A stretch of 64,000 bases of DNA from Glaciecola sp048820975 (GCF_048820975.1 NZ_JBMEUF010000003.1:248001-312000); one strand, 5' to 3'. Counted from the stretch's first letter, positions 8,293 through 17,616 are shown. A program made the numbers and translations. Notes: generated by a model not told the origin, from the sequence alone.

Positions 8293-9567
8293 ATGAGTGA
8301 TAACAGTACCAAAGACGGTGATAACAAATTATTGTATTGTTCCTTCTGTGGTAAAAGTCAGCACGAAGTGCGCAAACTAATAGCAGGTCCTTCCGTATTT
8401 ATTTGTGATGAATGCGTAGAATTGTGTAATGACATTATTCGCGAAGAAATAAAAGAAATCTCGCCAAAGCAAAAGGCAGATGCTTTACCTACGCCTAGTA
8501 AAATTCATGCGCATCTAGATGACTACGTAATTGGTCAAGAGCACGCCAAAAAAGTGTTATCGGTTGCGGTTTACAACCATTACAAGCGCTTGAAAAATGG
8601 TGATGTACATGATGGCGTAGAATTAGGTAAAAGTAATATTTTGCTAATAGGGCCAACCGGTAGTGGTAAAACACTGCTTGCTGAAACCTTAGCGCGATTG
8701 CTTGATGTACCTTTCACCATGGCTGATGCCACTACTCTTACCGAAGCCGGTTACGTGGGTGAAGATGTAGAAAATATTATTCAAAAGCTACTACAAAAAT
8801 GCGATTACGATCCTGAAAAAGCGCAGCGCGGAATTGTTTACATAGATGAAATTGATAAAATTTCACGTAAGTCTGATAACCCATCTATTACGCGCGATGT
8901 TTCCGGTGAAGGTGTTCAGCAAGCCTTGTTAAAATTAATTGAAGGTACAATAGCTTCTGTACCGCCTCAAGGTGGACGAAAGCATCCACAGCAAGAGTTT
9001 TTACAAGTAGACACTTCTAAAATACTGTTTATTTGTGGAGGCGCGTTTGCTGGTTTAGACAAAATTATTGAACAACGCTCAGCAAAAGGAACCGGTATTG
9101 GATTTGGTGCTGAAGTTAAATCAAAAGTTGAAGATTCAAAAGCGGCAGCATCATTTAAAGATGTAGAACCTCAAGATTTGGTGAAATACGGGCTTATTCC
9201 TGAATTTATTGGCCGCTTACCAGTGGTGACTAGTTTAGAAGAGTTAAGTGAAGACGCGCTTATTCAGATTTTGCAAGAGCCAAAGAATGCGATTACAAAA
9301 CAGTATGCAGCTTTGTTTGCATTAGAAGATGCGGAGCTAGAGTTTAGAGAAGATGCACTTCGAGCAATAGCAGCCAAAGCGATGTCACGTAAAACCGGTG
9401 CTCGTGGACTACGCTCTATAGTAGAAGCGGTGTTATTAGACACTATGTACAGCTTGCCTTCTACTCCGGAAGTATCTAAAGTCGTTATAGACGAAACGGT
9501 AATTAAAGGTGAGTCAGAGCCTTTGTTGATTTACGAAAATAGCGATAAAAAAGCAGCATCCGAATAA
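8293..9567 (+). CDS. clpX: ATP-dependent Clp protease ATP-binding subunit ClpX
   Basis: ClpX is the AAA+ unfoldase that feeds substrates to ClpP. The chosen ATG gives 424 residues starting MSDNSTKDGD, as in other ClpX proteins; an upstream in-frame ATG at 8251 would add 14 unrelated residues. The N-terminal zinc-binding domain has Cys pairs in CSFC and CDEC. GPTGSGKT is the Walker A motif, IVYIDEIDK the Walker B, and GYVGED the pore loop. An intrinsic terminator follows directly. Confidence 0.97.
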   Translation: MSDNSTKDGDNKLLYCSFCGKSQHEVRKLIAGPSVFICDECVELCNDIIREEIKEISPKQKADALPTPSKIHAHLDDYVIGQEHAKKVLSVAVYNHYKRLKNGDVHDGVELGKSNILLIGPTGSGKTLLAETLARLLDVPFTMADATTLTEAGYVGEDVENIIQKLLQKCDYDPEKAQRGIVYIDEIDKISRKSDNPSITRDVSGEGVQQALLKLIEGTIASVPPQGGRKHPQQEFLQVDTSKILFICGGAFAGLDKIIEQRSAKGTGIGFGAEVKSKVEDSKAAASFKDVEPQDLVKYGLIPEFIGRLPVVTSLEELSEDALIQILQEPKNAITKQYAALFALEDAELEFREDALRAIAAKAMSRKTGARGLRSIVEAVLLDTMYSLPSTPEVSKVVIDETVIKGESEPLLIYENSDKKAASE

Positions 9568-9570
9568 AAC

Positions 9571-9597
9571 AAAGGGCCTGATTTTGGCCCTTTTTTT
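9571..9597 (+). terminator. Intrinsic terminator after clpX
   Basis: AAAGGGCC and GGCCCTTT pair around a short T-rich loop, followed by further Ts. It separates clpX from lon, so lon needs its own promoter, which is visible just downstream. Confidence 0.9.
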
Positions 9598-9605
9598 GCA
9601 AAAGA

Positions 9606-9634
9606 CTTTAAACTTTCCAGCTGTATCCCCATAT
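9606..9634 (+). promoter_or_regulatory. Heat-shock (sigma-32) promoter of lon
   Basis: CTTTAAA at 9606-9612 matches six of seven bases of the sigma-32 -35 consensus CTTGAAA. After exactly 14 bases comes CCCCATAT at 9627-9634, a full match to the -10 consensus CCCCATnT. It lies 31 bases before the lon ATG. Lon is a classical sigma-32 regulon member, so both the sequence and the gene fit. Confidence 0.8.
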
Positions 9635-9665
9635 AACAATTATGATAATTAGTTAAGAGAGAAAC

Positions 9666-12011
9666 ATGACTCCAAGTAGTATGCTCACAGGTATGCCCGT
9701 CCTAGCTCTACGCGACGTTGTAGTATACCCGCACATGGTAATCCCCTTATTTGTAGGTAGAGAAAAGTCTATTCAATGCCTTGAAGCCGCCATGGAGAAT
9801 GACAAAAAAGTATTCTTAGTTGCTCAGGTTGATGCCGGCATAGACGAACCAAGCACCAGTGAGGTGTTTGACATAGGCACCGTTGCTACAATTTTACAAT
9901 TACTTAAATTACCTGATGGCACGGTTAAAGTATTGGTAGAAGGAAGCGTTCGCGGAAAAATTGATAAGTATGTTGAAACTGAGCCTTTCTTTGTTGCCGA
10001 TGTTAAAGTACTAGACGACGAGTTAATGGAAGAAACAGAGCAAGAGGTGCTAATTCGTTCAGCTGTGTCTCAGTTTGAAGGTTACGTTAAGCTAAATAAA
10101 AAGATTCCACCTGAGGTATTAACTTCTTTAAACGGTATTGAAGATATAGCACGCTTAGCAGATACCATGGCAGCTCATATGCCGCTTAAGTTGGTCGAAA
10201 AGCAGAAAGTGCTGGAGATGGCCTCGGTTGCTGAACGTATTGAATACCTCATGGCTTTGATGGAAGGTGAGATTGACCTTCTACAAGTAGAGAAAAAGAT
10301 TCGTACACGTGTTAAAAAGCAAATGGAAAAAAGCCAGCGCGAATATTATTTGAATGAGCAAATGAAAGCGATTCAAAAAGAGCTTGGTGAATTAGATGAC
10401 GCACCTGACGAATTTGAAGCGCTAAGTCAAAAGATTGAAAAAGCGAAGATGCCAGAAGAGGCTAAGCAAAAGGCCGTGACTGAGTTAAGTAAACTTAAGA
10501 TGATGTCACCGATGTCAGCAGAGGCTTCCGTTGTTCGCTCTTATATTGATTGGTTAGTGTCAGTGCCATGGCACAAGCGAAGTGCTGTTAAGCGTGATTT
10601 AGGACAAGCTGAGAAGGTACTAGATAACGATCACTATGGCCTGGAAAAAGTCAAAGAACGTATTTTAGAATATTTAGCAGTTCAGCAACGAGTTAAAAAA
10701 TTAAAAGGTCCTATTCTTTGTTTAGTGGGTCCGCCAGGCGTAGGTAAAACATCGCTAGGACAATCTATTGCGAAAGCAACTGGGCGCAAATATGTGCGTA
10801 TGGCCCTTGGTGGCGTGCGTGATGAAGCTGAAATTCGCGGCCATAGACGCACCTATATAGGTTCATTACCGGGTAAACTGATACAAAAAATGTCAAAAGT
10901 GGGCGTGAAAAACCCCTTATTTCTACTTGATGAAATTGACAAAATGTCATCAGACATGCGCGGCGACCCGTCATCAGCTTTACTTGAAGTGCTAGATCCT
11001 GAGCAAAACTCTAGTTTTAGTGATCATTACTTAGAAGTGGACTACGACTTATCGGATGTCATGTTTGTTGCTACCTCAAATAGTATGAACATTCCAGGGC
11101 CTCTTCTTGACAGAATGGAAGTGATTAGACTTTCAGGCTACACCGAAGATGAAAAGTTGAATATTGCTGAACGCCATTTAATTGCAAAGCAAATTGAGCG
11201 AAACGGCTTAAAAGCCAAAGAGCTTACAATTGAAGATTCAGCCATTATTGGCATTATTCGTTACTACACGCGCGAAGCCGGTGTAAGAAGTTTAGAGCGA
11301 GAAATTTCCAAAATATGTCGTAAAGCAGTTAAAAATATTCTTTTGAAAAAAGAATCAGGCACAGTAGTAGTGAACCATGATAATTTGAAAGACTACTTAG
11401 GTGTTCAGCGTTTTGACTATGGAAAAGCCGATAAAAACAATCAGATTGGTCAGGTAACTGGACTTGCATGGACTCAAGTAGGCGGTGATTTGCTGACTAT
11501 TGAAACCAGCGCAGTACCCGGCAAAGGTAAGACTACTGCAACAGGATCGCTTGGCGACGTAATGCAAGAGTCTATAAAAGCAGCCATGACCGTTGTGCGT
11601 TCAAGAGCTGAAAAACTTCGTATAAACGAAGATTTTCATGAAAAGCGAGATATTCACGTACACGTTCCCGAGGGCGCAACTCCAAAAGATGGGCCAAGTG
11701 CCGGTATTGGCATGTGTACAGCACTTGTGTCGTCACTTACTGGAAACCCTGTAAGATGTGATGTAGCCATGACGGGTGAAATTACCTTACGAGGTGAAGT
11801 ACTTGCTATTGGCGGTTTAAAAGAAAAATTGTTAGCTGCGCACCGTGGCGGAATAAAAGTAGTAATTATTCCTCATGAAAATGAGCGTGATTTAGAAGAA
11901 ATTCCTGCAAATGTTATAGGTGATTTATCTATTCACCCAGTTAAGTGGATTGATGAAGTACTAGACATTGCACTGGAAAATCCAGTGGAATCCTTCTCTG
12001 TAGCATCATAA
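9666..12011 (+). CDS. lon: ATP-dependent protease La
   Basis: Lon is a homo-hexameric AAA+ serine protease that degrades misfolded and regulatory proteins in the cytoplasm. The 781-residue length is close to the E. coli protein. The N-terminal substrate-binding domain occupies about residues 1-310, the AAA+ domain carries GPPGVGKTS (Walker A) and LFLLDEIDKM (Walker B), and the protease domain has the catalytic serine in KDGPSAGIGM with the partner lysine downstream in GGLKEKLLAA. The gene has its own heat-shock promoter and terminator, so it is monocistronic. Confidence 0.98.
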   Translation: MTPSSMLTGMPVLALRDVVVYPHMVIPLFVGREKSIQCLEAAMENDKKVFLVAQVDAGIDEPSTSEVFDIGTVATILQLLKLPDGTVKVLVEGSVRGKIDKYVETEPFFVADVKVLDDELMEETEQEVLIRSAVSQFEGYVKLNKKIPPEVLTSLNGIEDIARLADTMAAHMPLKLVEKQKVLEMASVAERIEYLMALMEGEIDLLQVEKKIRTRVKKQMEKSQREYYLNEQMKAIQKELGELDDAPDEFEALSQKIEKAKMPEEAKQKAVTELSKLKMMSPMSAEASVVRSYIDWLVSVPWHKRSAVKRDLGQAEKVLDNDHYGLEKVKERILEYLAVQQRVKKLKGPILCLVGPPGVGKTSLGQSIAKATGRKYVRMALGGVRDEAEIRGHRRTYIGSLPGKLIQKMSKVGVKNPLFLLDEIDKMSSDMRGDPSSALLEVLDPEQNSSFSDHYLEVDYDLSDVMFVATSNSMNIPGPLLDRMEVIRLSGYTEDEKLNIAERHLIAKQIERNGLKAKELTIEDSAIIGIIRYYTREAGVRSLEREISKICRKAVKNILLKKESGTVVVNHDNLKDYLGVQRFDYGKADKNNQIGQVTGLAWTQVGGDLLTIETSAVPGKGKTTATGSLGDVMQESIKAAMTVVRSRAEKLRINEDFHEKRDIHVHVPEGATPKDGPSAGIGMCTALVSSLTGNPVRCDVAMTGEITLRGEVLAIGGLKEKLLAAHRGGIKVVIIPHENERDLEEIPANVIGDLSIHPVKWIDEVLDIALENPVESFSVAS

Positions 12012-12034
12012 AAAAGGCCAAATGGCCTTTTTTT
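12010..12034 (+). terminator. Intrinsic terminator after lon
   Basis: AAAAAAGGCC and GGCCTTTTTT flank an AAAT loop right after the lon stop, with a terminal T run. The A-rich 5' side could also allow function on the opposite strand, but no gene converges here. Confidence 0.88.
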
Positions 12035-12280
12035 ATGCAGAATTGACAAGAAAATCACTTTTTTTGTTATTTTTTTTAAATAAGGTATTCACTTTCACTC
12101 TGATTATGCTACCTTAAGAAGGTACTCGCTTAAAGCCTTATTAATAAAGGGATAGCAAGCGATTTTATAATGAAAATAATTTTGTTGGTAAATTTATCTT
12201 AGCGAAATCTAATGAAGTAACTAACAAAGCATTAACATTTTTTTTAAAAGCAATATAATAACAACGAAGGGGATCATATT

Positions 12281-12553
12281 GTGAACAAATCTCAACTTAT
12301 CGATGCAATAGCTGGAAGCGCAGATATTTCTAAAGCAGCTGCAGGACGTGCGCTTGACGCATTAACTGATTCAGTAACTGCTGCACTTAAAGAAGGTGAC
12401 CAAGTTGCTCTAGTTGGCTTCGGTACTTTTTCTGTTCGCGAACGTGCTGCTCGTAGCGGTCGTAACCCACAGACAGGTGCTACTATTCAAATTGCTGCTG
12501 CAAAAGTACCATCTTTTAAAGCAGGTAAAGCACTTAAAGACGCTTGTAACTAA
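12281..12553 (+). CDS. hupB: DNA-binding protein HU-beta
   Basis: HU is a small dimeric nucleoid protein that bends DNA. The 90-residue product has the family layout: two N-terminal helices, then the DNA-binding arm with VGFGTFSVRERAARSGRNPQ (about 45-64) and the IQIAA/VPSFKAGKAL C-terminal end. The start is GTG, preceded by GAAGGGG at 12266-12272. It sits between lon and ppiD as in E. coli, where it is hupB. A 246-base leader region upstream is AT-rich and contains a short TACCTT/AAGGTA hairpin near 12110-12124, but I could not pick a convincing promoter. Confidence 0.97.
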   Translation: MNKSQLIDAIAGSADISKAAAGRALDALTDSVTAALKEGDQVALVGFGTFSVRERAARSGRNPQTGATIQIAAAKVPSFKAGKALKDACN

Positions 12554-12570
12554 GCATCAATTATTTTTAA

Positions 12571-12599
12571 AAAGGCGATGGGAAACCATCGCCTTTTTT
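12571..12599 (+). terminator. Intrinsic terminator after hupB
   Basis: AAGGCGATGG and CCATCGCCTT form a perfect 10-bp stem with a GAAA tetraloop, followed by Ts. GNRA-type tetraloops are unusually stable, which makes this one of the strongest terminators in the window. Confidence 0.95.
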
Positions 12600-12756
12600 G
12601 TATCTGTCTTTTTTATACATAAGATGCGTAATTACTCGCGTATCATACTAAGGATAGGTATAATCTAGCGTCTAAATTTTTATTAAATCAAGGTGCTAGT
12701 TAGTCTGGCAGCAGATTCTTTTTATAAGAATAATTAACAAAAGGTTGTTGTTAAAC

Positions 12757-14643
12757 ATGTTACAAAACATTCGAGAGGGTATACAAGGCCCTTGGGCGAT
12801 AGGAATTGTCGCAGTAATTGTAGTAAGTTTCGTATTTACTGGCGTTGGTAGCTACATTTCATCTTCTAATACAACAGCAGTGGCTATTGTAAACGGTGAG
12901 GAAATTGACGCGTCGACGCTTGATATTGCCTACCAAAACGAGAGAGCTCGTTTAGAAGGCCAGTTTGGTGAAGCAGTAAATTCATTATTTGCTAGCGAGA
13001 GCTATATAAATCAATTTAGATCAGACATCCTTGATCGTCTTATAAACGACGAGCTAGTGTCTCAAAAAGCACAGGCCTTAGGCTTGCGCGTGAGCGATGA
13101 ACAAATTAAGCAAACCATCGCACAAATGCCTGAGTTTCAGGTGGCCGGTAGTTTCGATAATACAATGTATACTTCTAGCCTAGCGCGCGCGGGTTATAGC
13201 CCTAGCCAATTTGCTGAATATATGCGCAAAGAAATGACGCGTCAACAACTACAACAAGCTTTGCGCGGAACCGGTTTTAGTTTGTCTCATCAGGTACAGC
13301 AGTTATTGTCTTTGCAAGAGCAAACACGTGATGCCAAAGTAATTGAAATTGATATTAATAAATATCAAGATTCAATCACTTTAACTGATGAAGAAGTTCA
13401 AACGTACTATGAAAATAACTTGTCAGATTTTGATACTGAAGAACAAGTTAAGTTAGCTTACGTCACATTATCTGTTTCAGATTTAATGTCTAAATTTGAA
13501 GCAAGTGATGAGGAAATTGAACAAAGCTATCAAGACAACATCGCTTTTTATACCAATGAAGAAGAAAGAAGAATCGCTCACATCTTAATTGAAACCATCA
13601 ACGGTGAAGATGAAGCACAGCAAAAAGCGGAAGAAGTAGTCGCGAAATTGAACGCGGGTGAAGACTTCGCAAGCTTAGCTGAACAATATTCTGATGACAT
13701 CGTTAGTGCTGAAGAAGGCGGCGATTTAGGGATAATTGCACGTGGAGATTATGAAGGTGCGTTAGAAGATGCTGCCTTTGCTCTTGAAGCAAAAGGCGAC
13801 ATAAGCGGAATTGTTGAGAGCGAATTTGGTCTTCACGTTATTAAGTTATCTGAGTTGTCACCTGCGGTGGTTACGCCGTTGGCTGAGGTTCGCGATGAAC
13901 TTAAAGAAGAAATCATCACAAATAAAGCCACTGACGAATACTTTGCGCTGCAAAATGAAATGTCGCGTTTAGCATTCGAAGAGCCTGATTCTTTAAGCGC
14001 AGTTGCTGAAGCGGTTAATCGTCCTATTATTGAAACACCTTTCTTTGAAGCAGGCCAATTACCGCCAGGTGTTAACTACCCCCAGTTAAATGATATTGCT
14101 TTTTCTAGCGAACTAATTGACGAGCAAGTTAATAGTGAATTAATTGAATTGAGTGATAACGTTATTATGGTTACTCGCGTTGCTGAGCATAAACCTCAGC
14201 GCACGCGTGCTTTAGATGAAGTGAAAGGCCTAATTGAAAGTGAACTTAAAAATAATAAGGCACAAGATCAAGCCTTTGAGTATGCACAAAGCATTCAGAC
14301 CGCCTTATTCAACAATGAAGACGTAAGCGCTTTATTAGACGAGCATGACCTTGCTTGGCGTGAGTATAGCGATGTACGAAGAGATAGCGGCGAATTAGCA
14401 CGTGAGTTTGTGGAGTCACTGTTTGCGCTAGGTGTAGATGTAGATGGCGCAGAACTTGTGACTTTATCTAATGGCAACGTAGGCATTGTTCAGCTCACAG
14501 CTGTTAAAGAAGCGTCTGACTTTGCTGAAGAGCAAACAAGTGCAGGTAAGAATCGTATTGCAAATGCACAAACACAACAAACTTACGAGAGCTTCGTAAA
14601 TGCTCTGCGTGAAAACGCAGCAATTGAAGTGATTACGCAGTAA
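12757..14643 (+). CDS. ppiD: Periplasmic folding chaperone PpiD (SurA-N and parvulin domains)
   Basis: PpiD is anchored to the inner membrane near SecYEG and helps outer-membrane and periplasmic proteins fold as they emerge. The chosen ATG gives 628 residues and begins MLQNIREG; a TTG four codons earlier is less likely because its ribosome binding site would be too close. The single membrane segment is at about 14-35. A SurA_N-like region follows, and the parvulin domain lies at about 268-368 (RRIAHILIE to EFGLHVIKL). A TATAAT at 12659-12664 is a possible -10 box, but no good -35 was found. A terminator follows the gene. Confidence 0.95.
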   Translation: MLQNIREGIQGPWAIGIVAVIVVSFVFTGVGSYISSSNTTAVAIVNGEEIDASTLDIAYQNERARLEGQFGEAVNSLFASESYINQFRSDILDRLINDELVSQKAQALGLRVSDEQIKQTIAQMPEFQVAGSFDNTMYTSSLARAGYSPSQFAEYMRKEMTRQQLQQALRGTGFSLSHQVQQLLSLQEQTRDAKVIEIDINKYQDSITLTDEEVQTYYENNLSDFDTEEQVKLAYVTLSVSDLMSKFEASDEEIEQSYQDNIAFYTNEEERRIAHILIETINGEDEAQQKAEEVVAKLNAGEDFASLAEQYSDDIVSAEEGGDLGIIARGDYEGALEDAAFALEAKGDISGIVESEFGLHVIKLSELSPAVVTPLAEVRDELKEEIITNKATDEYFALQNEMSRLAFEEPDSLSAVAEAVNRPIIETPFFEAGQLPPGVNYPQLNDIAFSSELIDEQVNSELIELSDNVIMVTRVAEHKPQRTRALDEVKGLIESELKNNKAQDQAFEYAQSIQTALFNNEDVSALLDEHDLAWREYSDVRRDSGELAREFVESLFALGVDVDGAELVTLSNGNVGIVQLTAVKEASDFAEEQTSAGKNRIANAQTQQTYESFVNALRENAAIEVITQ

Positions 14644-14660
14644 GGTTTCAAAACACTAAT

Positions 14661-14695
14661 AAACCCCGGTTGCTGAAAGGTACCGGGGTTTTTTA
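14661..14695 (+). terminator. Intrinsic terminator after ppiD
   Basis: AAACCCCGGT at 14661-14670 pairs with ACCGGGGTTT at 14682-14691, followed by Ts. The loop is 11 bases. It closes the tig-to-ppiD block. Confidence 0.9.
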
Positions 14696-14709
14696 TTGCT
14701 TGCTTTATG

Positions 14710-15003
14710 TTAAGGGCGAGTGATTAGCCATACAATGGCAAAGAAAGCGATAATGACTGCAGACACAATAGTAATATAAATAAATCCTTTTTTGCCATCA
14801 GCTACAGAGTGCCCGTTGTAGCTTAAATAAGCGTACCAAATTAAGCAAAGTGTTAACGGAAATAAAAAAACAAACTTGATCATAAATGAGCGTTTCCCAA
14901 AAGAACAAAATAAAGCGTGTGCTACGTAAATTAGCAAAGTTACGTTAGTAGAACAGACCATTGATATAGGTAATATACTATAGGTAAGTAGGTTTAAGTT
15001 CAT
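14710..15003 (-). CDS. Small hypothetical membrane protein
   Basis: I do not recognise this 97-residue product. It has three hydrophobic segments, at about residues 7-31, 41-60 and 75-95, and few charged residues; the last two resemble membrane helices separated by a short polar stretch (NGHSVADGKKG). It stands alone between the ppiD terminator and the rpsT terminator, on the rpsT strand. No strong ribosome binding site or promoter was seen. The clean hydrophobic pattern and the lack of an overlapping gene argue that it is real, but it could be spurious. Confidence 0.5.
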   Translation of the reverse strand: MNLNLLTYSILPISMVCSTNVTLLIYVAHALFCSFGKRSFMIKFVFLFPLTLCLIWYAYLSYNGHSVADGKKGFIYITIVSAVIIAFFAIVWLITRP

Positions 15004-15032
15004 CCATTTACATATTTGATTTCTTTACAAAC

Positions 15033-15063
15033 AAAAAAAACCGACCATAAAGGTCGGTTTTGA
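15033..15063 (-). terminator. Intrinsic terminator after rpsT
   Basis: On the minus strand AAAACCGACC and GGTCGGTTTT form a stem with a short loop, followed by a run of Ts (the A run at 15032-15040 on the plus strand). It lies about 80 bases beyond the rpsT stop and just before the small membrane ORF. Confidence 0.85.
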
Positions 15064-15142
15064 ATTTTTAAAAGATAACTTATTCAAATGATATAAACGT
15101 TTATAATAAACGTGGCACCAAGAGTAAGTTAATTAACGTAAA

Positions 15143-15406
15143 TTACGCTAACTCTTTAATTTGTGCATTTAAGCGAGACTTATGACGCGCAGCTTTATTC
15201 TTATGAATAAGGCCTTTAGTTGCCATTCTGTCTAATTGCGGTACAGCAGCATCTAATGCTGATTGTGCAGCTTCTTTATTACCAGCTTCAATAGCGGCAA
15301 CCACTTTCTTTATGCAAGTACGAGTCATGGAGCGACGGCTTGCATTATGCTGGCGACGCTTTTCAGCTTGAATTGCACGTTTCTTAGCAGACTTAATGTT
15401 AGCCAA
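15143..15406 (-). CDS. rpsT: 30S ribosomal protein S20
   Basis: S20 is a primary 16S rRNA-binding protein of the small subunit body. The 87-residue, strongly basic, all-helical sequence MANIKSAKKRAIQAEKRR... is unmistakable, as is the IHKNKAARHKSRL segment near the C terminus. A good ribosome binding site (AGGAG) precedes the ATG on the minus strand. The gene has its own promoter and terminator. It is followed on the opposite strand by the CBS protein and murJ, matching the rpsT/murJ neighbourhood of Pseudomonas and E. coli. Confidence 0.98.
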   Translation of the reverse strand: MANIKSAKKRAIQAEKRRQHNASRRSMTRTCIKKVVAAIEAGNKEAAQSALDAAVPQLDRMATKGLIHKNKAARHKSRLNAQIKELA

Positions 15407-15449
15407 GGTGTAACTCCTAAAGTATTGATGTCAAAAATTGAGGGTGCGG

Positions 15450-15478
15450 ATTATCTAAGTTATTGGCTGTTTTGTCAA
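15450..15478 (-). promoter_or_regulatory. Sigma-70 promoter of rpsT
   Basis: Read on the minus strand, a perfect TTGACA (15478-15473) is followed after 17 bases by GATAAT (15455-15450) and then a C-rich discriminator CCGCACCC. The leader to the rpsT ATG is about 35 bases. The strength and discriminator suit a growth-rate-controlled ribosomal protein gene. Confidence 0.85.
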
Positions 15479-15610
15479 CACAATGACGCATTTTAATGAA
15501 AATAATCGTTAGTCTGTTTGCAAAACAAGTATACTATACTGATATTGTGCAGAAAAATTAGAATACGACCGATACCTTTGTATATTATTTTTTAATTTTA
15601 TAGGCCTATT

Positions 15611-16030
15611 ATGCAAACTGTAGCTGATTTAATGACCACACAGCTAGTTACCCTTACTAGCGAACACACTATGAAAAATGCCCACGACCTTATTAATAAA
15701 AAGGGAATTCGGCATATTCCAGTAATGGACAAAACAAACTCAACAATGCTGGGTTTAGTTACGCAAAAAGTGATGATATCAAAAGTGGTTGGGTTTATTA
15801 GTGAATTTGGCTCAGGTCACTTACTTGAAAAAGAAATGCAAACCTCCGTAATGGATGTAGCCATCACTGATTTTGAACGAGTACCTACGTCAATGAGTTT
15901 AAAAGATGCTGCAGAATATTTTTTAAAGAATAAAAATGGTTGCTTACCGGTTTTCGATAGCGAAAATAATTTAGTGGGGATGTTAACCTCATCAGATTTC
16001 GTAAAATTATCACTAAGCTTGTTAAGTTAA
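15611..16030 (+). CDS. Tandem CBS-domain protein
   Basis: The 139-residue protein consists almost entirely of two CBS domains (about 5-60 and 80-137), with the typical MTTQLVTL start and the HIPVMD and CLPVFD strands. CBS pairs bind adenosine nucleotides and usually regulate a partner protein. There is no catalytic domain. It lies 29 bases upstream of murJ on the same strand, so cotranscription is likely, but no functional tie to lipid II flipping is known to me. A TATACT at 15535-15540 may be a -10 box. Confidence 0.85.
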   Translation: MQTVADLMTTQLVTLTSEHTMKNAHDLINKKGIRHIPVMDKTNSTMLGLVTQKVMISKVVGFISEFGSGHLLEKEMQTSVMDVAITDFERVPTSMSLKDAAEYFLKNKNGCLPVFDSENNLVGMLTSSDFVKLSLSLLS

Positions 16031-16059
16031 CAAGCCAACACTAGACCTAGGACGAAGGA

Positions 16060-17616
16060 ATGCCCAAAAAGTTATTAAAAGCCGGAATGATCGTGAGCGC
16101 AATGACCCTCATTTCACGAATTCTAGGCTTGGTTAGAGATGTTGTTGTGGCAAATCTTATGGGGGCGGGTGCCGCCGCCGATGTGTTTTTCTTCGCCAAT
16201 AAAATTCCCAATTTTTTACGTAGATTATTCGCAGAAGGAGCCTTTGCTCAAGCGTTTATTCCTGTATTAACCGAAGTGCAAGCGCAAAATGACCAAGCAA
16301 AACTTAAGGATTTCACCGCTAAAGTGTCAGGCACCTTGGGTTTGATTTTATTTATTACCGCTATTGTAGGTGTAATTGCTTCGCCTGTGCTTGCTGCCTT
16401 ATTTGGAACAGGTTGGTTTATAGATTATTTAAACGATGAACCTAGCGGAGCAAAATTTGAATTAGCATCGACTTTACTTAAAATTACCTTTCCGTACATT
16501 TTCTTTATTTCACTCACTGGTTTCGCTGGCGCTATACTCAATACCCTAAATAAATTCGCTGTTGCCGCTTTTACACCGGTATTGCTTAATGTTTGTATTA
16601 TTGCCTGTGCGTTTTACCTAACACCTTATGTATCTATTGGCGCATATGCATTAGCGTGGGGCGTGTTTATTGGTGGTATAGTACAATTGAGCTTTCAGCT
16701 TCCATTTTTGTACCGTGCAGGTGTACTAGTTAAACCTAAATGGGGATGGTCAGATCCGAATGTGACCAAGGTGCGAACGTTAATGATTCCGGCGTTATTT
16801 GGCGTATCGGTTAGCCAAATTAACCTATTGCTCGATACCTTGATTGCCAGCTTCCTCATGACCGGTTCTATTAGTTGGTTATATTATTCTGACCGCTTGT
16901 TGGAATTCCCCCTTGGGCTGTTTGGTATAGCCATTGCTACTGTTATATTGCCTACTTTATCTAAGAATCATGTAAGTGATGATAAAAAGTCGTTTTCATC
17001 AAATATAGATTGGGCCTTACGCATTATTGCTATGTTGGGTATTCCGGCAAGTGCCGCCCTTATGGTGCTAGCAATGCCTTTGCTGCTTGTGATTTTTCAA
17101 CGTGGTGAGTTTAGTATTGATGACACCTACATGGCCTCATACAGTTTAATGGCTTACGGAGCCGGTTTATTTAGCTTTATGCTGGTAAAAATATTTGCCC
17201 CTGCTTTTTATTCACGCCAAGACACTAAAACCCCAGTTAAATTTGGGATCATTACCATGGTTGCCAATATGGTGTTTAACTTAATTTTGGCATGGCCATT
17301 TAGTTATGTTGGCTTAGCAATGGCTACTGCTTTATCAGGCACGCTGAATGCGGTATTGCTTTATCGCAGGCTTGCCCAACTAGGGGTATATAAAATTCAA
17401 AAAGCAACTTGGCTTTTTCTGATTAAGGTGCTTGTTTCTACCGCGGTAATGACCACGGCAATAGTTTGGCTTTCATCGCAACTCGTATGGGAAGAAAGCA
17501 CTTTTTATGTGCGGGTGCTTAATCTTTGTACTGTTGTTGGCGTTGGCTTAGTCAGCTACCTAGTTTGTTTACTTTTAGTTGGTATTCGCCCGCATCAACT
17601 AATAAACAAAGACTAG
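16060..17616 (+). CDS. murJ: Lipid II flippase MurJ
   Basis: MurJ moves lipid-linked peptidoglycan precursor across the inner membrane. The 518-residue protein is a MATE-like polytopic membrane protein with about 14 helices. The N-terminal SRILGLVRDVVVA (about 20-32) and FFFANKIPNFLRRLFAEGAF (about 44-63) are signature segments of the MviN/MurJ family, including the arginines that line the cavity. It lies between the CBS gene and ribF, as the rpsT-murJ-ribF-ileS order predicts. Confidence 0.97.
   Translation: MPKKLLKAGMIVSAMTLISRILGLVRDVVVANLMGAGAAADVFFFANKIPNFLRRLFAEGAFAQAFIPVLTEVQAQNDQAKLKDFTAKVSGTLGLILFITAIVGVIASPVLAALFGTGWFIDYLNDEPSGAKFELASTLLKITFPYIFFISLTGFAGAILNTLNKFAVAAFTPVLLNVCIIACAFYLTPYVSIGAYALAWGVFIGGIVQLSFQLPFLYRAGVLVKPKWGWSDPNVTKVRTLMIPALFGVSVSQINLLLDTLIASFLMTGSISWLYYSDRLLEFPLGLFGIAIATVILPTLSKNHVSDDKKSFSSNIDWALRIIAMLGIPASAALMVLAMPLLLVIFQRGEFSIDDTYMASYSLMAYGAGLFSFMLVKIFAPAFYSRQDTKTPVKFGIITMVANMVFNLILAWPFSYVGLAMATALSGTLNAVLLYRRLAQLGVYKIQKATWLFLIKVLVSTAVMTTAIVWLSSQLVWEESTFYVRVLNLCTVVGVGLVSYLVCLLLVGIRPHQLINKD

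Noticed and set aside
12110..12124. TACCTT/AAGGTA hairpin in the hupB leader
   Set aside because: A six-base stem in AT-rich DNA is expected by chance, and no supporting feature was found.
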